From an actinobacterium SCGC AAA028-A23 (GTDB lineage Bacteria > Actinomycetota > Actinomycetes > Nanopelagicales > Nanopelagicaceae), in assembly GCA_000378905.1 (NCBI GenBank), contig KB900541.1:1-35793 (forward strand): a stretch of 35,793 nucleotides of DNA, read 5' to 3'. The notes under the pieces were generated by a model that saw only the letters and a program-made list of their open reading frames with translations, had not been told where the DNA came from and ran no database searches. The position numbers and the translations under genes are program-made. Of the stretch, positions 1 to 8,204 are shown piece after piece; within the stretch, counting starts at the first letter, position 1; every line of letters begins with the position of its first letter.

Positions 1-783
1 CAAACTATGGCTTGGCTAATGGATGAGTTTCATAGATTAGAGGGATTCCAACCTGCATGTGTTACTGGTAAACCAGTTGGATTATTTGGTGCTCCAGGTC
101 GAGAGGAGGCAACCGGTCGTGGAGTTGCCCAAATAACTGCTGCAACATTGCAGCAAAATAATAAAAAGGTGCAAGGTGCAACTGTTGCCATCCAGGGCTT
201 TGGAAATGTTGGCAGATATGCAGCCCTTGTTTGCCAAGAGCTTGGCATGAAGGTAATAGCACTCTCTGATATGTCAGGTGGCATAGTGGATAAAAACGGT
301 ATTGATATAAAGGCGATCTTTGATGTGAAGAGTTTGGCCGATGTGAAAAGTGACAATCGAATTGGTTCCGCTGAGGTGCTTGAGATTGATTGCGATGTGT
401 TGATACCTGCAGCACTGGGTAATGTTATTAATGATTCAAATGTGGATAAGGTAAAGGCCGCCTTTATCATCGAGGGTGCGAATCAGCCAATTATGACTAG
501 CGCTGATAAGAAGCTTCGGGCAAATAATATTGTGATCGTGCCAGATATCTTGGCAAATAGTGGTGGTGTGATGGGCTCCTACTTTGAGTGGACTCAAAAC
601 ATCCAACAATTCTCCTGGCCAAAGGAGAAGTTTCGCGCAGAGCTTGATGTGAGAATGCAAAGTGCCTTTGTTAATGTAAATGAGACCGCTAAAAAGTATA
701 AGACCGATCTACGCTCTGCTGCTTTTATCGTTTCAGTTGCCCGTGTTGCTGAAGCATTTAGTGTTAGAGGATCTTTAGTTTAA
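1..783 (+). CDS. gdhA: Glutamate dehydrogenase (NAD(P)), C-terminal part; 5' end truncated by window
   Basis: Frame open from base 1; protein has GRGVAQITAATL, IQGFGNVGRYAA Rossmann motif, ANQPIMTSADKKL, PDILANSGGVMGSYFEWTQN typical of Glu/Leu dehydrogenases. Confidence 0.93.
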   Translation, partial: QTMAWLMDEFHRLEGFQPACVTGKPVGLFGAPGREEATGRGVAQITAATLQQNNKKVQGATVAIQGFGNVGRYAALVCQELGMKVIALSDMSGGIVDKNGIDIKAIFDVKSLADVKSDNRIGSAEVLEIDCDVLIPAALGNVINDSNVDKVKAAFIIEGANQPIMTSADKKLRANNIVIVPDILANSGGVMGSYFEWTQNIQQFSWPKEKFRAELDVRMQSAFVNVNETAKKYKTDLRSAAFIVSVARVAEAFSVRGSLV

Positions 784-812
784 AAACAGTAAGTAATAGC
801 AACTTGATAATG

Positions 813-889
813 TGGGGTGAGCGACGGGGCTCGAACCCGCGACATCCCGGACCACAACCGGGTGCTCTACCAGCTGAGCTACGCCCACC
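813..889 (-). tRNA. tRNA-His (anticodon GTG)
   Basis: Reverse complement GTGGGCGTAGCTCAGCTGGTAGAGCACCCGGTTGTGGTCCGGGATGTCGCGGGTTCGAGCCCCGTCGCTCACCCCA folds as cloverleaf; anticodon GTG; CCA encoded. Confidence 0.95.
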
Positions 890-966
890 ATGTTTATTGC
901 CCTGCCAATGATACGGCAAATTTAGCTAAAGTTTTTTCACCATTAGTTGCGGTAATTACTAGATTT

Positions 967-1515
967 TTAAGGCAGAAAGATTGCGCTGCGGTAGTAATCA
1001 AGCTCTGCAATTGAGTCTCTGATATCACCCAATGCTCGGTGGTTGCCATCCTTTGGTGGGGCGGCGAAGTAGGTTTTAGGGTGCCACCTTCTTGCTAACT
1101 CTTTGATGGTTGAAACATCAATTGTTCGATAATGCAGATATGCATTTAATTGCGGCAGATCCCGGGCGATAAAGCTGCGATCAACATAAACTGAGTTTCC
1201 AGCAAGTGGTGATTTACCAGCAGCGGGTGCGTAACGTTTTAGATAGGCGATGATCGCCTCATCTGCTTTTTCAAGGGTTGTGCCATTTGGGATCTCATTG
1301 ATCAAGCCGGAGTTTGCATGCATGGTTTTGACAACCTCATCCATACCATCTAATTTGGATTGATCACATTTGATCACCAGATCAACACCCTCACCTAGTA
1401 CATTTAATTGGGCATCTGTTACCAGCACTGCGATCTCAACTAGGGCATCTTTATTGATATCTAGCCCGGTCATCTCACAATCGACCCAGATTAGGTTTGG
1501 CAGATCTTGGCTCAT
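967..1515 (-). CDS. orn: Oligoribonuclease (DEDDh 3'-5' exoribonuclease)
   Basis: IWVDCEMTGLD motif, YRTIDVSTIKELARRWHP, HRALGDIRDSIAELDYYR. Confidence 0.95.
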   Translation of the reverse strand: MSQDLPNLIWVDCEMTGLDINKDALVEIAVLVTDAQLNVLGEGVDLVIKCDQSKLDGMDEVVKTMHANSGLINEIPNGTTLEKADEAIIAYLKRYAPAAGKSPLAGNSVYVDRSFIARDLPQLNAYLHYRTIDVSTIKELARRWHPKTYFAAPPKDGNHRALGDIRDSIAELDYYRSAIFLP

Positions 1516-1550
1516 ATGCCCTAAGCCTATTGGATCAGGCCCACGCTTGA

Positions 1551-1590
1551 TTTCACCCTTCGTTAACCTTGCCTTAACCCAAATTCTGCC
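1551..1590 (+). promoter_or_regulatory. Candidate PHO box upstream of pstC: heptamers phased at 11 nt
   Basis: TTTCACC (1551), GTTAACC (1562), CTTAACC (1573), TTCTGCC (1584), each exactly 11 nt apart; resembles the actinobacterial PhoP direct-repeat unit GTTCACC. Confidence 0.75.
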
Positions 1591-1622
1591 TAATAAATCT
1601 CACCTGCCAGCAGGATTACCTC

Positions 1623-2606
1623 GTGAGCACAGCAACCGTACCTTCAAAAACACCACCAGTTGCTCGAGTTATTACCACCAAACCAAGATTTTCCGACAAA
1701 GTATTTCGCGCAGTAGTCACTACCGGTGGTTTATCTTCGCTTGTTATTTTGGCAGTAATTGCATTCTTTTTAGTTTATAACGGCTTTGGAGTTTTTAAAT
1801 CAGAAGGGTTATCTTTTTTCACCGGCTTTGAATGGGTTGATGCTCAACCAGATGCTGGAACTGCTGCCAGTTATGGAATTGGCGCAATGTTGTATGGCAC
1901 ATTGCTTACTGGATTTTTAGCTGTTTTATTTGGTGTGCCAATTGCAGTAGGGGCCGCTTTATTTCTTTCTTACTACGCACCTGAGTGGCTTAAAAAACCA
2001 ATGGTGATAGTGGTGGATGTAATGGCTGCAATCCCATCAATTGTTTATGGTCTTTGGGGATACTTTGTATTTATGCCCCACGCAGAGTATTGGGCAAAGT
2101 TAATTCATAAGTACTTAGGGTTTATTCCATTTTTTGATATGCCAGCAAATGCCTTCTCTAGATCCCCATTTATTGCAGGTTTAGTTCTTGCCATCATGAT
2201 TATTCCAATTGTTACCTCAGTGTCCCGTGAGGTCTTTGCCCAAACTCCACTTGATCGAATCCAAGCAGCCTATGCACTGGGGGCAACAAAGTGGTCAATG
2301 ATAAAAGCTGTGGTATTTCCATATGGCGCAGGTGGTGTTGTTGGTGGAGCGATGCTTGGTTTAGGAAGAGCACTCGGTGAAACTGTTGCTGTCTACACAG
2401 TATTAAATCTAGTTTATGACATAAGAATTGAGGTACTGCTTAGCGCAGGTGGCAATGTTGCCTCAATGATTGTTAATAAATTTGGTGAGGCAGATGCGCC
2501 AGAGCTTAAAGCTCTTATGGCAGCTGGCTTTGTCTTATTCCTAGTTACATTAATTGTTAACTTTATCGCCAACATAATTATTAATAGAACTGCGAGAAAA
2601 GGGTAA
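1623..2606 (+). CDS. pstC: Phosphate ABC transporter permease PstC (GTG start)
   Basis: Membrane protein with AAIPSIVYGLWG, ALGATKWSMIKAVVFP EAA-loop motif; operon context with pstA/pstB. Confidence 0.95.
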   Translation: MSTATVPSKTPPVARVITTKPRFSDKVFRAVVTTGGLSSLVILAVIAFFLVYNGFGVFKSEGLSFFTGFEWVDAQPDAGTAASYGIGAMLYGTLLTGFLAVLFGVPIAVGAALFLSYYAPEWLKKPMVIVVDVMAAIPSIVYGLWGYFVFMPHAEYWAKLIHKYLGFIPFFDMPANAFSRSPFIAGLVLAIMIIPIVTSVSREVFAQTPLDRIQAAYALGATKWSMIKAVVFPYGAGGVVGGAMLGLGRALGETVAVYTVLNLVYDIRIEVLLSAGGNVASMIVNKFGEADAPELKALMAAGFVLFLVTLIVNFIANIIINRTARKG

Positions 2607-3661
2607 TGACTCAAGTAATTTCGCAGGTTAGCCCGCAAAAGCCTTGGCGGCCAAAACTAAAGAATTTGCTTCCAGAGGTATTAGGTGCACTCTTTACAGC
2701 TGTTTCAACCCTACTTATTGTTGCCGTGACCCCACTTAAGGGAAAGCTTGGCTTTGCAATTGTTTTAATCATTATGTCAATTGTGGTCTCATCTTTGGTA
2801 AGTGGAATAAGACGAGATAAAAAAGCTGCGCTTAATTCAACTACCACGGTCTTGGTTTATATTGCATCTGCATTTGTAATCATTCCGCTCTTTTCGATTT
2901 TGTATGAGATATTTAGATTAGGAATTGGCGGCCTATCCTTTGGCATCTTCACAAAAGATATGTCCCTTACCTCCTCTGATTCACCCCTTACCGAAGGCGG
3001 ATTACTTCATGCATTAATTGGCACCTTATATGTGGTGGTCTTAGCTTCAATCTTAAGCACACCAGTTGGCATCTTGGCATCTTTATATATCGTTGAGGTT
3101 AAGGGAAGATTTGCTGGATTGGTGAGATTTTTTATTCAAGCAATGAGCGGTATTCCATCGATTGTGGCCGGATTATTTATATATGCAATCTGGATGATCA
3201 ATATGGGTAACTCCTATAACGCGGTTGCAGGCGCTGGCGCACTTGCCATCTTGATGATTCCAACTGTTGCAAGAACTTCGGAGGAGGTTTTAAAACTTAT
3301 TCCACCAGATCTTCGTGAGGCAGGTTTAGCCCTCGGTGCCACTCAATGGCGCACAGTTGCAATGATTATTATTCCAGCGGCAAAAAGTGGTCTAGTTACC
3401 GCTGTTATTTTAGGAATTGCACGAGTGGCGGGTGAGACTGCCCCATTGCTTTTAACAATTGGTGGCGCTGATGCAATTAACCTAAATCCATTTAGCGGCA
3501 ACTCAAGTGCGATGCCATATTATGTTTGGAAAAATTACTCATTAGGAAACCCTGAATCAATCAGCAGAGCCTGGCTTGGGGTATTAGTGCTTATGATCGT
3601 GGTCTTTATCTTCTTCTCACTAGCAAGATTTTTTGGCAGATCCAAGGGGGTTAAGAAGTAA
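2606..3661 (+). CDS. pstA: Phosphate ABC transporter permease PstA
   Basis: [56 protein letters not shown]. Confidence 0.95.
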   Translation: MTQVISQVSPQKPWRPKLKNLLPEVLGALFTAVSTLLIVAVTPLKGKLGFAIVLIIMSIVVSSLVSGIRRDKKAALNSTTTVLVYIASAFVIIPLFSILYEIFRLGIGGLSFGIFTKDMSLTSSDSPLTEGGLLHALIGTLYVVVLASILSTPVGILASLYIVEVKGRFAGLVRFFIQAMSGIPSIVAGLFIYAIWMINMGNSYNAVAGAGALAILMIPTVARTSEEVLKLIPPDLREAGLALGATQWRTVAMIIIPAAKSGLVTAVILGIARVAGETAPLLLTIGGADAINLNPFSGNSSAMPYYVWKNYSLGNPESISRAWLGVLVLMIVVFIFFSLARFFGRSKGVKK

Positions 3662-4578
3662 TGACAAGCAATGATGATTCAAGGGCAAATGGGGAGGAAA
3701 GTATGAAGACAGCAAAAGCGCAGGTTGCAAAGGCAAGTGGCAAGGTTTCACCTAGCTCACTGGCAGATGTGGCTGCCAATCGATTGCAAAGCCAAACTGC
3801 CAATACAGTTGGCTCAACTGGCCTTGAGGCACGAAGCATTCATGCCTGGTTTGGTAAAAAGCATGTGCTGGAAGATATCTCCCTAGATTTTTATACCGGC
3901 ACAGTCACTGCATTAATTGGGCCATCAGGTTGCGGTAAATCAACCTTTATTCGAATTTTAAATCGTATGCATGAGTTCATCCCAACCGCATCCTTAGCTG
4001 GTGAGGTTTTCCTAGATGGCAAAGATGTTTATGAGCCAGGGGTGGATGTAACCAAGATTAGATTAAGAATTGGTATGGTATTTCAAAAGCCAAATCCATT
4101 CCCATCTATGACAATTAAAGAGAATGTTTTATCTGGCTTAAAGCTTGCCCAACTTAAGATGAATAACCAAGAAGAGTTGTTAGAGAGCTGCTTGCGAAGA
4201 GCAGGGCTATGGGATGAGGTTAAGGATCGCCTAGATGAGTATGGCGGTGCGTTATCTGGTGGCCAACAACAAAGACTTTGTATTGCAAGATCACTTGCGG
4301 TAAATCCACAGGTTTTATTGATGGATGAGCCATGTTCAGCACTTGATCCAGGATCAACACTTCGAATTGAGGAGACAATCAGAGAGCTCTCCTCCTCTAT
4401 GAGCATTGTGATTGTTACTCACAACATGCAACAGGCAGCACGGGTATCTGATTACACCGGCTTCTTCTTATCTGATGGCGGTCCTGGTCGATTAGTTGAG
4501 GTTGGTTCAACCTCACAGATCTTCTCAAACCCTAAGGAGCAGCGAACTGAGGATTATGTCTCAGGTCGCTTTGGCTAA
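3661..4578 (+). CDS. pstB: Phosphate ABC transporter ATP-binding protein PstB (alternative start at 3703)
   Basis: Walker [10 protein letters not shown], signature [16 protein letters not shown], Walker [14 protein letters not shown]. Confidence 0.96.
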   Translation: MTSNDDSRANGEESMKTAKAQVAKASGKVSPSSLADVAANRLQSQTANTVGSTGLEARSIHAWFGKKHVLEDISLDFYTGTVTALIGPSGCGKSTFIRILNRMHEFIPTASLAGEVFLDGKDVYEPGVDVTKIRLRIGMVFQKPNPFPSMTIKENVLSGLKLAQLKMNNQEELLESCLRRAGLWDEVKDRLDEYGGALSGGQQQRLCIARSLAVNPQVLLMDEPCSALDPGSTLRIEETIRELSSSMSIVIVTHNMQQAARVSDYTGFFLSDGGPGRLVEVGSTSQIFSNPKEQRTEDYVSGRFG

Positions 4579-4615
4579 ACCAACTGCAATCTGAGGCGGT
4601 AATTGGCTTTTGGTT

Positions 4616-4655
4616 GTATACCAATTGTTAACCTAACTGCCACATTTAGTTAGCC
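4616..4655 (+). promoter_or_regulatory. Candidate PHO box upstream of pstS
   Basis: GTATACC (4616), GTTAACC (4627), degenerate unit (4638), GTTAGCC (4649) on an 11-nt phase. Confidence 0.65.
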
Positions 4656-4732
4656 AAAACCATCCTATTTGTTTATTGGCCCCGACTACTTTTTGAGTAC
4701 AAGGATGTACTTAAATCAAAGGGGAAAAGTAA

Positions 4733-5914
4733 ATGAAATCACGTAGATCAATTGCCATCGGTGCAATTGTTACCTCATTTTTGCTTGTAGGTGCCTCACC
4801 GGCATTTGCAGGTGCAATTAATGGCAGCGGCGCAACATTTGCAGCGCCACTAATTGATTCATGCAAAGTCGATTTTGCAAAAGATTCTGGCCACACCGTT
4901 AACTACACCGGTGGCGGATCAGGAAAAGGTCGCTCAGATTTCACCGGCAACCTAGTTGATTTCGCTGGCTCTGATGCACCATATTCATCTGGTGCTCCAG
5001 CAAACCTAATTTATGCACCAGTTTATGCAGCTCCTATTGCACTTATGTATAACTTGCCAACAGTTAAAGAGCCAATCTATCTATCCCCAGAGACGATTGC
5101 TCGAATTTTCTCAGGTGAGATTACAAAGTGGAATGATCCAATTATCAGAACAGTAAACAATGGAACTGTAAAAGTCCCAGTATTTAAGACCAAGAAGGTA
5201 ACTGTTAAAGATAAGAATGGTAAGAATGTGAGCAAGACAGTTCCAGTACTTGATAAGAATGGAACTCCTACTATTACCAAGTATCTTGAAAAGGAAGTAA
5301 ACGTTTCCCTACCAAATACCCCAATTACCGTTTACTACCGAAGTGATTCATCTGGAACTTCAGAGAACTTCACAAGATTTCTAAAGGGTGCCAATGCTGT
5401 TAAGAATCCAACTGCTTGGCCAAAGAATCAAAACACAACCTTCACAAATGCAATGCCGGTAGATGTTGCATCACGCTTTAACTTCCAGGGTGAATCTGGT
5501 TCAGCAAAGGTTGCATCTGGTGTTGCAGGAAAAGTTGGAGCGATCACTTACTCTGAGCTTAGCTTTGCTACTGACAACAAACTAAAGGTTGCTTATGTTC
5601 AAAATGCAGCGGGTGAGTTTGTTGCGCCAGATTCAGCTGGAACTTCAGCATTCCTAGGTGGCGGAACAATTAAGGAAAATGGCACCGTAGATGTTGATTT
5701 TGTTAAATCAATTAAAGGTGCTTATCCAATTGGAACTGCCTCATACGCACTTGCCTATGCATCTGGAAAAGATGCTGAGAAGCAAAAGGTTGTATCAGAG
5801 TTTCTAACTTACATCCTTGATAAGTGCCCAAATAAGTATCCAGAGAAGGGCTTTGCTCAGATCACTGGCTCCTTATACACAAAGGCAAAAGAGCAGATAG
5901 CTAAGATCAAGTAA
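4733..5914 (+). CDS. pstS: Phosphate ABC transporter substrate-binding protein PstS, secreted
   Basis: Signal peptide; INGSGATFAAPLI, GGGSGKGRSDF, SGEITKWNDP, YYRSDSSGTSENFT motifs. Confidence 0.95.
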   Translation: MKSRRSIAIGAIVTSFLLVGASPAFAGAINGSGATFAAPLIDSCKVDFAKDSGHTVNYTGGGSGKGRSDFTGNLVDFAGSDAPYSSGAPANLIYAPVYAAPIALMYNLPTVKEPIYLSPETIARIFSGEITKWNDPIIRTVNNGTVKVPVFKTKKVTVKDKNGKNVSKTVPVLDKNGTPTITKYLEKEVNVSLPNTPITVYYRSDSSGTSENFTRFLKGANAVKNPTAWPKNQNTTFTNAMPVDVASRFNFQGESGSAKVASGVAGKVGAITYSELSFATDNKLKVAYVQNAAGEFVAPDSAGTSAFLGGGTIKENGTVDVDFVKSIKGAYPIGTASYALAYASGKDAEKQKVVSEFLTYILDKCPNKYPEKGFAQITGSLYTKAKEQIAKIK

Positions 5915-5926
5915 TTAGCTAACTTT

Positions 5927-5962
5927 AAAACCCCCGCACTCTCCTAGGTGTGGGGGTTTTTT
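5927..5962 (+). terminator. Rho-independent terminator after pstS
   Basis: AAAACCCCCGCAC-TCTCCTAG-GTGTGGGGGTTTTTT: 9-bp stem (one GU wobble) followed by T6. Confidence 0.93.
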
Positions 5963-5987
5963 CATCGCAAGGAGTAATATTAAAAGC

Positions 5988-6347
5988 ATGGAAAATATCT
6001 ATAACTTATTTTTAGTTCTTCACTTTATTGGCTTAGCTGGATTACTTGGTGGCTTACTTGCTCAAATACCAAATAAGCCGAAACAACTTCAAAAATTGGT
6101 AATGCATAGCACTTGGCTGATGTTTATTGCCGGGGTCGTAATGGTTGGCATAAACCAAATGATGCATGCCGATGATCCAACCGTTGAGGTGTTAGATCAT
6201 GTGAAGGTTGCAATAAAAAGTACTGTTTTAATTGGCATCCTTGCGCTTGGTTATCTAAATATTAAAAAGAGTGTGTTATCAAATAGAGTGTGGGGGGTTA
6301 TGACCCTTCTTACCACCGCAAACATTGTTATTGCCGTATTTATCTAG
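5988..6347 (+). CDS. Conserved hypothetical small integral membrane protein (about 4 TM)
   Basis: 119-aa ORF with several hydrophobic segments; follows terminator. Confidence 0.75.
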   Translation: MENIYNLFLVLHFIGLAGLLGGLLAQIPNKPKQLQKLVMHSTWLMFIAGVVMVGINQMMHADDPTVEVLDHVKVAIKSTVLIGILALGYLNIKKSVLSNRVWGVMTLLTTANIVIAVFI

Positions 6348-6351
6348 GTAA

Positions 6352-6381
6352 TTGGATTTAAGCAATCACCTAGGGTAGAAT
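6352..6381 (+). promoter_or_regulatory. Candidate sigma70-type promoter for the FAD oxidoreductase leader
   Basis: TTGGAT (6352-6357), 18-nt spacer, TAGAAT (6376-6381). Confidence 0.45.
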
Positions 6382-6387
6382 TGGATT

Positions 6388-6510
6388 TGTAACTGTAACG
6401 AACCACAGATTGCTAGATAAAGATCTGCGTTATGGGTGTGGACTCCGGAGGACCCGGGCCACTTTTAATTACGCAAAGGGGTGGAATCCGGTTCGCACCG
6501 GAGTCAGCCC
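6388..6510 (+). promoter_or_regulatory. Structured 5' leader (riboswitch-like candidate) preceding the FAD oxidoreductase
   Basis: TAACG(6396)/CGTTA(6432) stacked on CAGAT/ATCTG; CCACTTTT/AAAGGGGTGG helix; SD hairpin TCCGG-TTCGCA-CCGGA; alternative 8-bp GACTCCGG(6441-6448)/CCGGAGTC(6498-6505) covering SD GGAG. Confidence 0.55.
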
Positions 6511-7923
6511 ATGCCAGCCATCGATCCAATTGTTCTTAAATCATTAGCTGATCTGCAACCTGCTCTTTATTGGTTGGATGCAGATCCATTAGAACCTAGT
6601 TCTCACTCAGCTTTAATTGGTGACATCACAACCGATCTTTGCATTGTTGGTGGCGGTTACACCGGCCTTTGGACCGCACTTTTAGCAAAGGAGCGAGATC
6701 CAAATCGTGAAGTGGTAATCATTGAGATGCGCGAGACTGGAAATGGTGCATCTGGTCGAAATGGTGGTTTTTGTAACGCATCGCTAACTCATGGCTTTGT
6801 TAATGGTTACACCCGTTTTCCAGATGAGATGGCGGTAATTGAAAGACTTGGAAGAGAAAATCTTGATGCGATTGAAGAGACCATAAAAAAATACAAGATT
6901 GATTGTGATTTTGAAAGAAATGGTGAGCTGCGAATGGCGGTTGCTCCATGGCAGATGGAAGGGTTAAAGGAAGAGGCGATTGCTCGCAATAAGACTGGTG
7001 ATCATGTTGAGGTATTGGATAAGGATCAGATTAGAGCATTGGTGAATTCACCAATTTATGAAGGCGCTTTATTTGATCATGATGGCACAGCCTTAGTTGA
7101 TCCAGCTAGATTGGTTTGGGGATTAGAGAAGGTATGCCTCTCATTGGGAGTTAAAATTTATGAAAACTCCAAGGTTGAGGAGTTAATTGATGATGGTGAT
7201 CAGGTAATTGTTAAAAGTGCTTATGGATCAATCAGGGCTAATAAGGTTGCTCTGGCTACCAATATCTATACCCCACTTGTTAAGAGTGCAAGAAAGTATG
7301 TAATTGCAGTATATGACTTTCAATTAGTAACTCAGCCATTAACTAAGGAGCAATTAGACAGTATTGGTTGGAAGGGGCGAGAAGGATTATCTGATGCTGG
7401 ATATCAATTCCATTACTACCGGCTAACAAAAGAGAATGAGATTTTATGGGGTGGTTATGATGCGATTTATAACTATGCAGGCAAGGTTCGAGCTGAGTAT
7501 GAAGCACGTCCTGAAACCTATGCAAAGCTGGCATCAAACTTCTTTAAGACCTTCCCGCAATTAGCTGGAATTAAATTTACCCACGGTTGGGGTGGTGCGA
7601 TTGATACCTGCTCAAGGTTTTCACCTTTTTGGGGGCAAGCATTAGGGGACAAGGTTGCATATGTTTTGGGCTATACCGGTTTAGGTGTTGCCACTACAAG
7701 ATTTGGCGCATCGGTAATGCTTGATTTACTAGATGGTGTTGAAAGTGAGGCAACGCAGTTGTCTATGGTTAAACACAAACCAATTCCCTTCCCACCTGAG
7801 CCATTTAGATTTTTATTTATCAGATTAACCCAATGGGCAATTACTAGAGCAGATAAAAATGGCGGAAAGCGAAATATTTGGCTTCGAGTATTAGACCGGC
7901 TTGGTTTGGGTTTTGATTCTTAA
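6511..7923 (+). CDS. FAD-dependent oxidoreductase, DAO/DadA family (amine or amino-acid oxidase; gamma-glutamylputrescine-oxidase-like)
   Basis: TDLCIVGGGYTGLWTALLAKERDP dinucleotide-binding fold, GNGASGRNGGFCNA; ATG 6511 preceded by GGAG at 7-nt spacing (track start at 6481 GTG lies inside the leader). Confidence 0.88.
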   Translation: MPAIDPIVLKSLADLQPALYWLDADPLEPSSHSALIGDITTDLCIVGGGYTGLWTALLAKERDPNREVVIIEMRETGNGASGRNGGFCNASLTHGFVNGYTRFPDEMAVIERLGRENLDAIEETIKKYKIDCDFERNGELRMAVAPWQMEGLKEEAIARNKTGDHVEVLDKDQIRALVNSPIYEGALFDHDGTALVDPARLVWGLEKVCLSLGVKIYENSKVEELIDDGDQVIVKSAYGSIRANKVALATNIYTPLVKSARKYVIAVYDFQLVTQPLTKEQLDSIGWKGREGLSDAGYQFHYYRLTKENEILWGGYDAIYNYAGKVRAEYEARPETYAKLASNFFKTFPQLAGIKFTHGWGGAIDTCSRFSPFWGQALGDKVAYVLGYTGLGVATTRFGASVMLDLLDGVESEATQLSMVKHKPIPFPPEPFRFLFIRLTQWAITRADKNGGKRNIWLRVLDRLGLGFDS

Positions 7924-7941
7924 TTAAAGGAATCCTAAGTT

Positions 7942-8019
7942 TTACTTGCGCTTACTAGATCCATTCTTTGCAAAAAATAGAATTGCCAAAATAGCAAGTG
8001 CAGTAATTATTGCTTCCAT
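7942..8019 (-). CDS. Putative 25-aa single-TM membrane peptide MEAIITALAILAILFFAKNGSSKRK
   Basis: ATG with upstream AAGGAT, hydrophobic helix then Lys/Arg tail; below track size cutoff. Confidence 0.5.
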   Translation of the reverse strand: MEAIITALAILAILFFAKNGSSKRK

Positions 8020-8079
8020 AACTAAATTTTATCCTTAACCTGCTCATTCAAACCAAATACCTAGATAAACCTTCAAAAG

Positions 8080-8153
8080 CGCGCCTGGCAGGAATCGAAC
8101 CTGCGACCTACTGCTTAGAAGGCAGTTGCTCTATCCGACTGAGCTACAGGCGC
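8080..8153 (-). tRNA. tRNA-Arg (anticodon TCT)
   Basis: Reverse complement GCGCCTGTAGCTCAGTCGGATAGAGCAACTGCCTTCTAAGCAGTAGGTCGCAGGTTCGATTCCTGCCAGGCGCG; anticodon loop CTTCTAA. Confidence 0.95.
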
Positions 8154-8204
8154 ATTATTTGAACGGGGTAAGTCTACCGATCACAACAGGTAAGGTTTGA
8201 CCCT

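Noticed and set aside
817-1014. 65-aa ORF MSDGARTRDIPDHNRVLYQLSYAHHVYC
   Set aside because: It is a translation of the tRNA-His gene and its flank
6481-6510. N-terminal MESGSHRSQP extension of the oxidoreductase
   Set aside because: Falls within the structured leader and SD; ATG 6511 has a good SD at correct spacing
6440-6510. Cobalamin or FMN riboswitch (GGTGGAATCCGG, AGTCAG resemblance)
   Set aside because: Only short matches; B12-box and FMN junction elements are missing or in the wrong order
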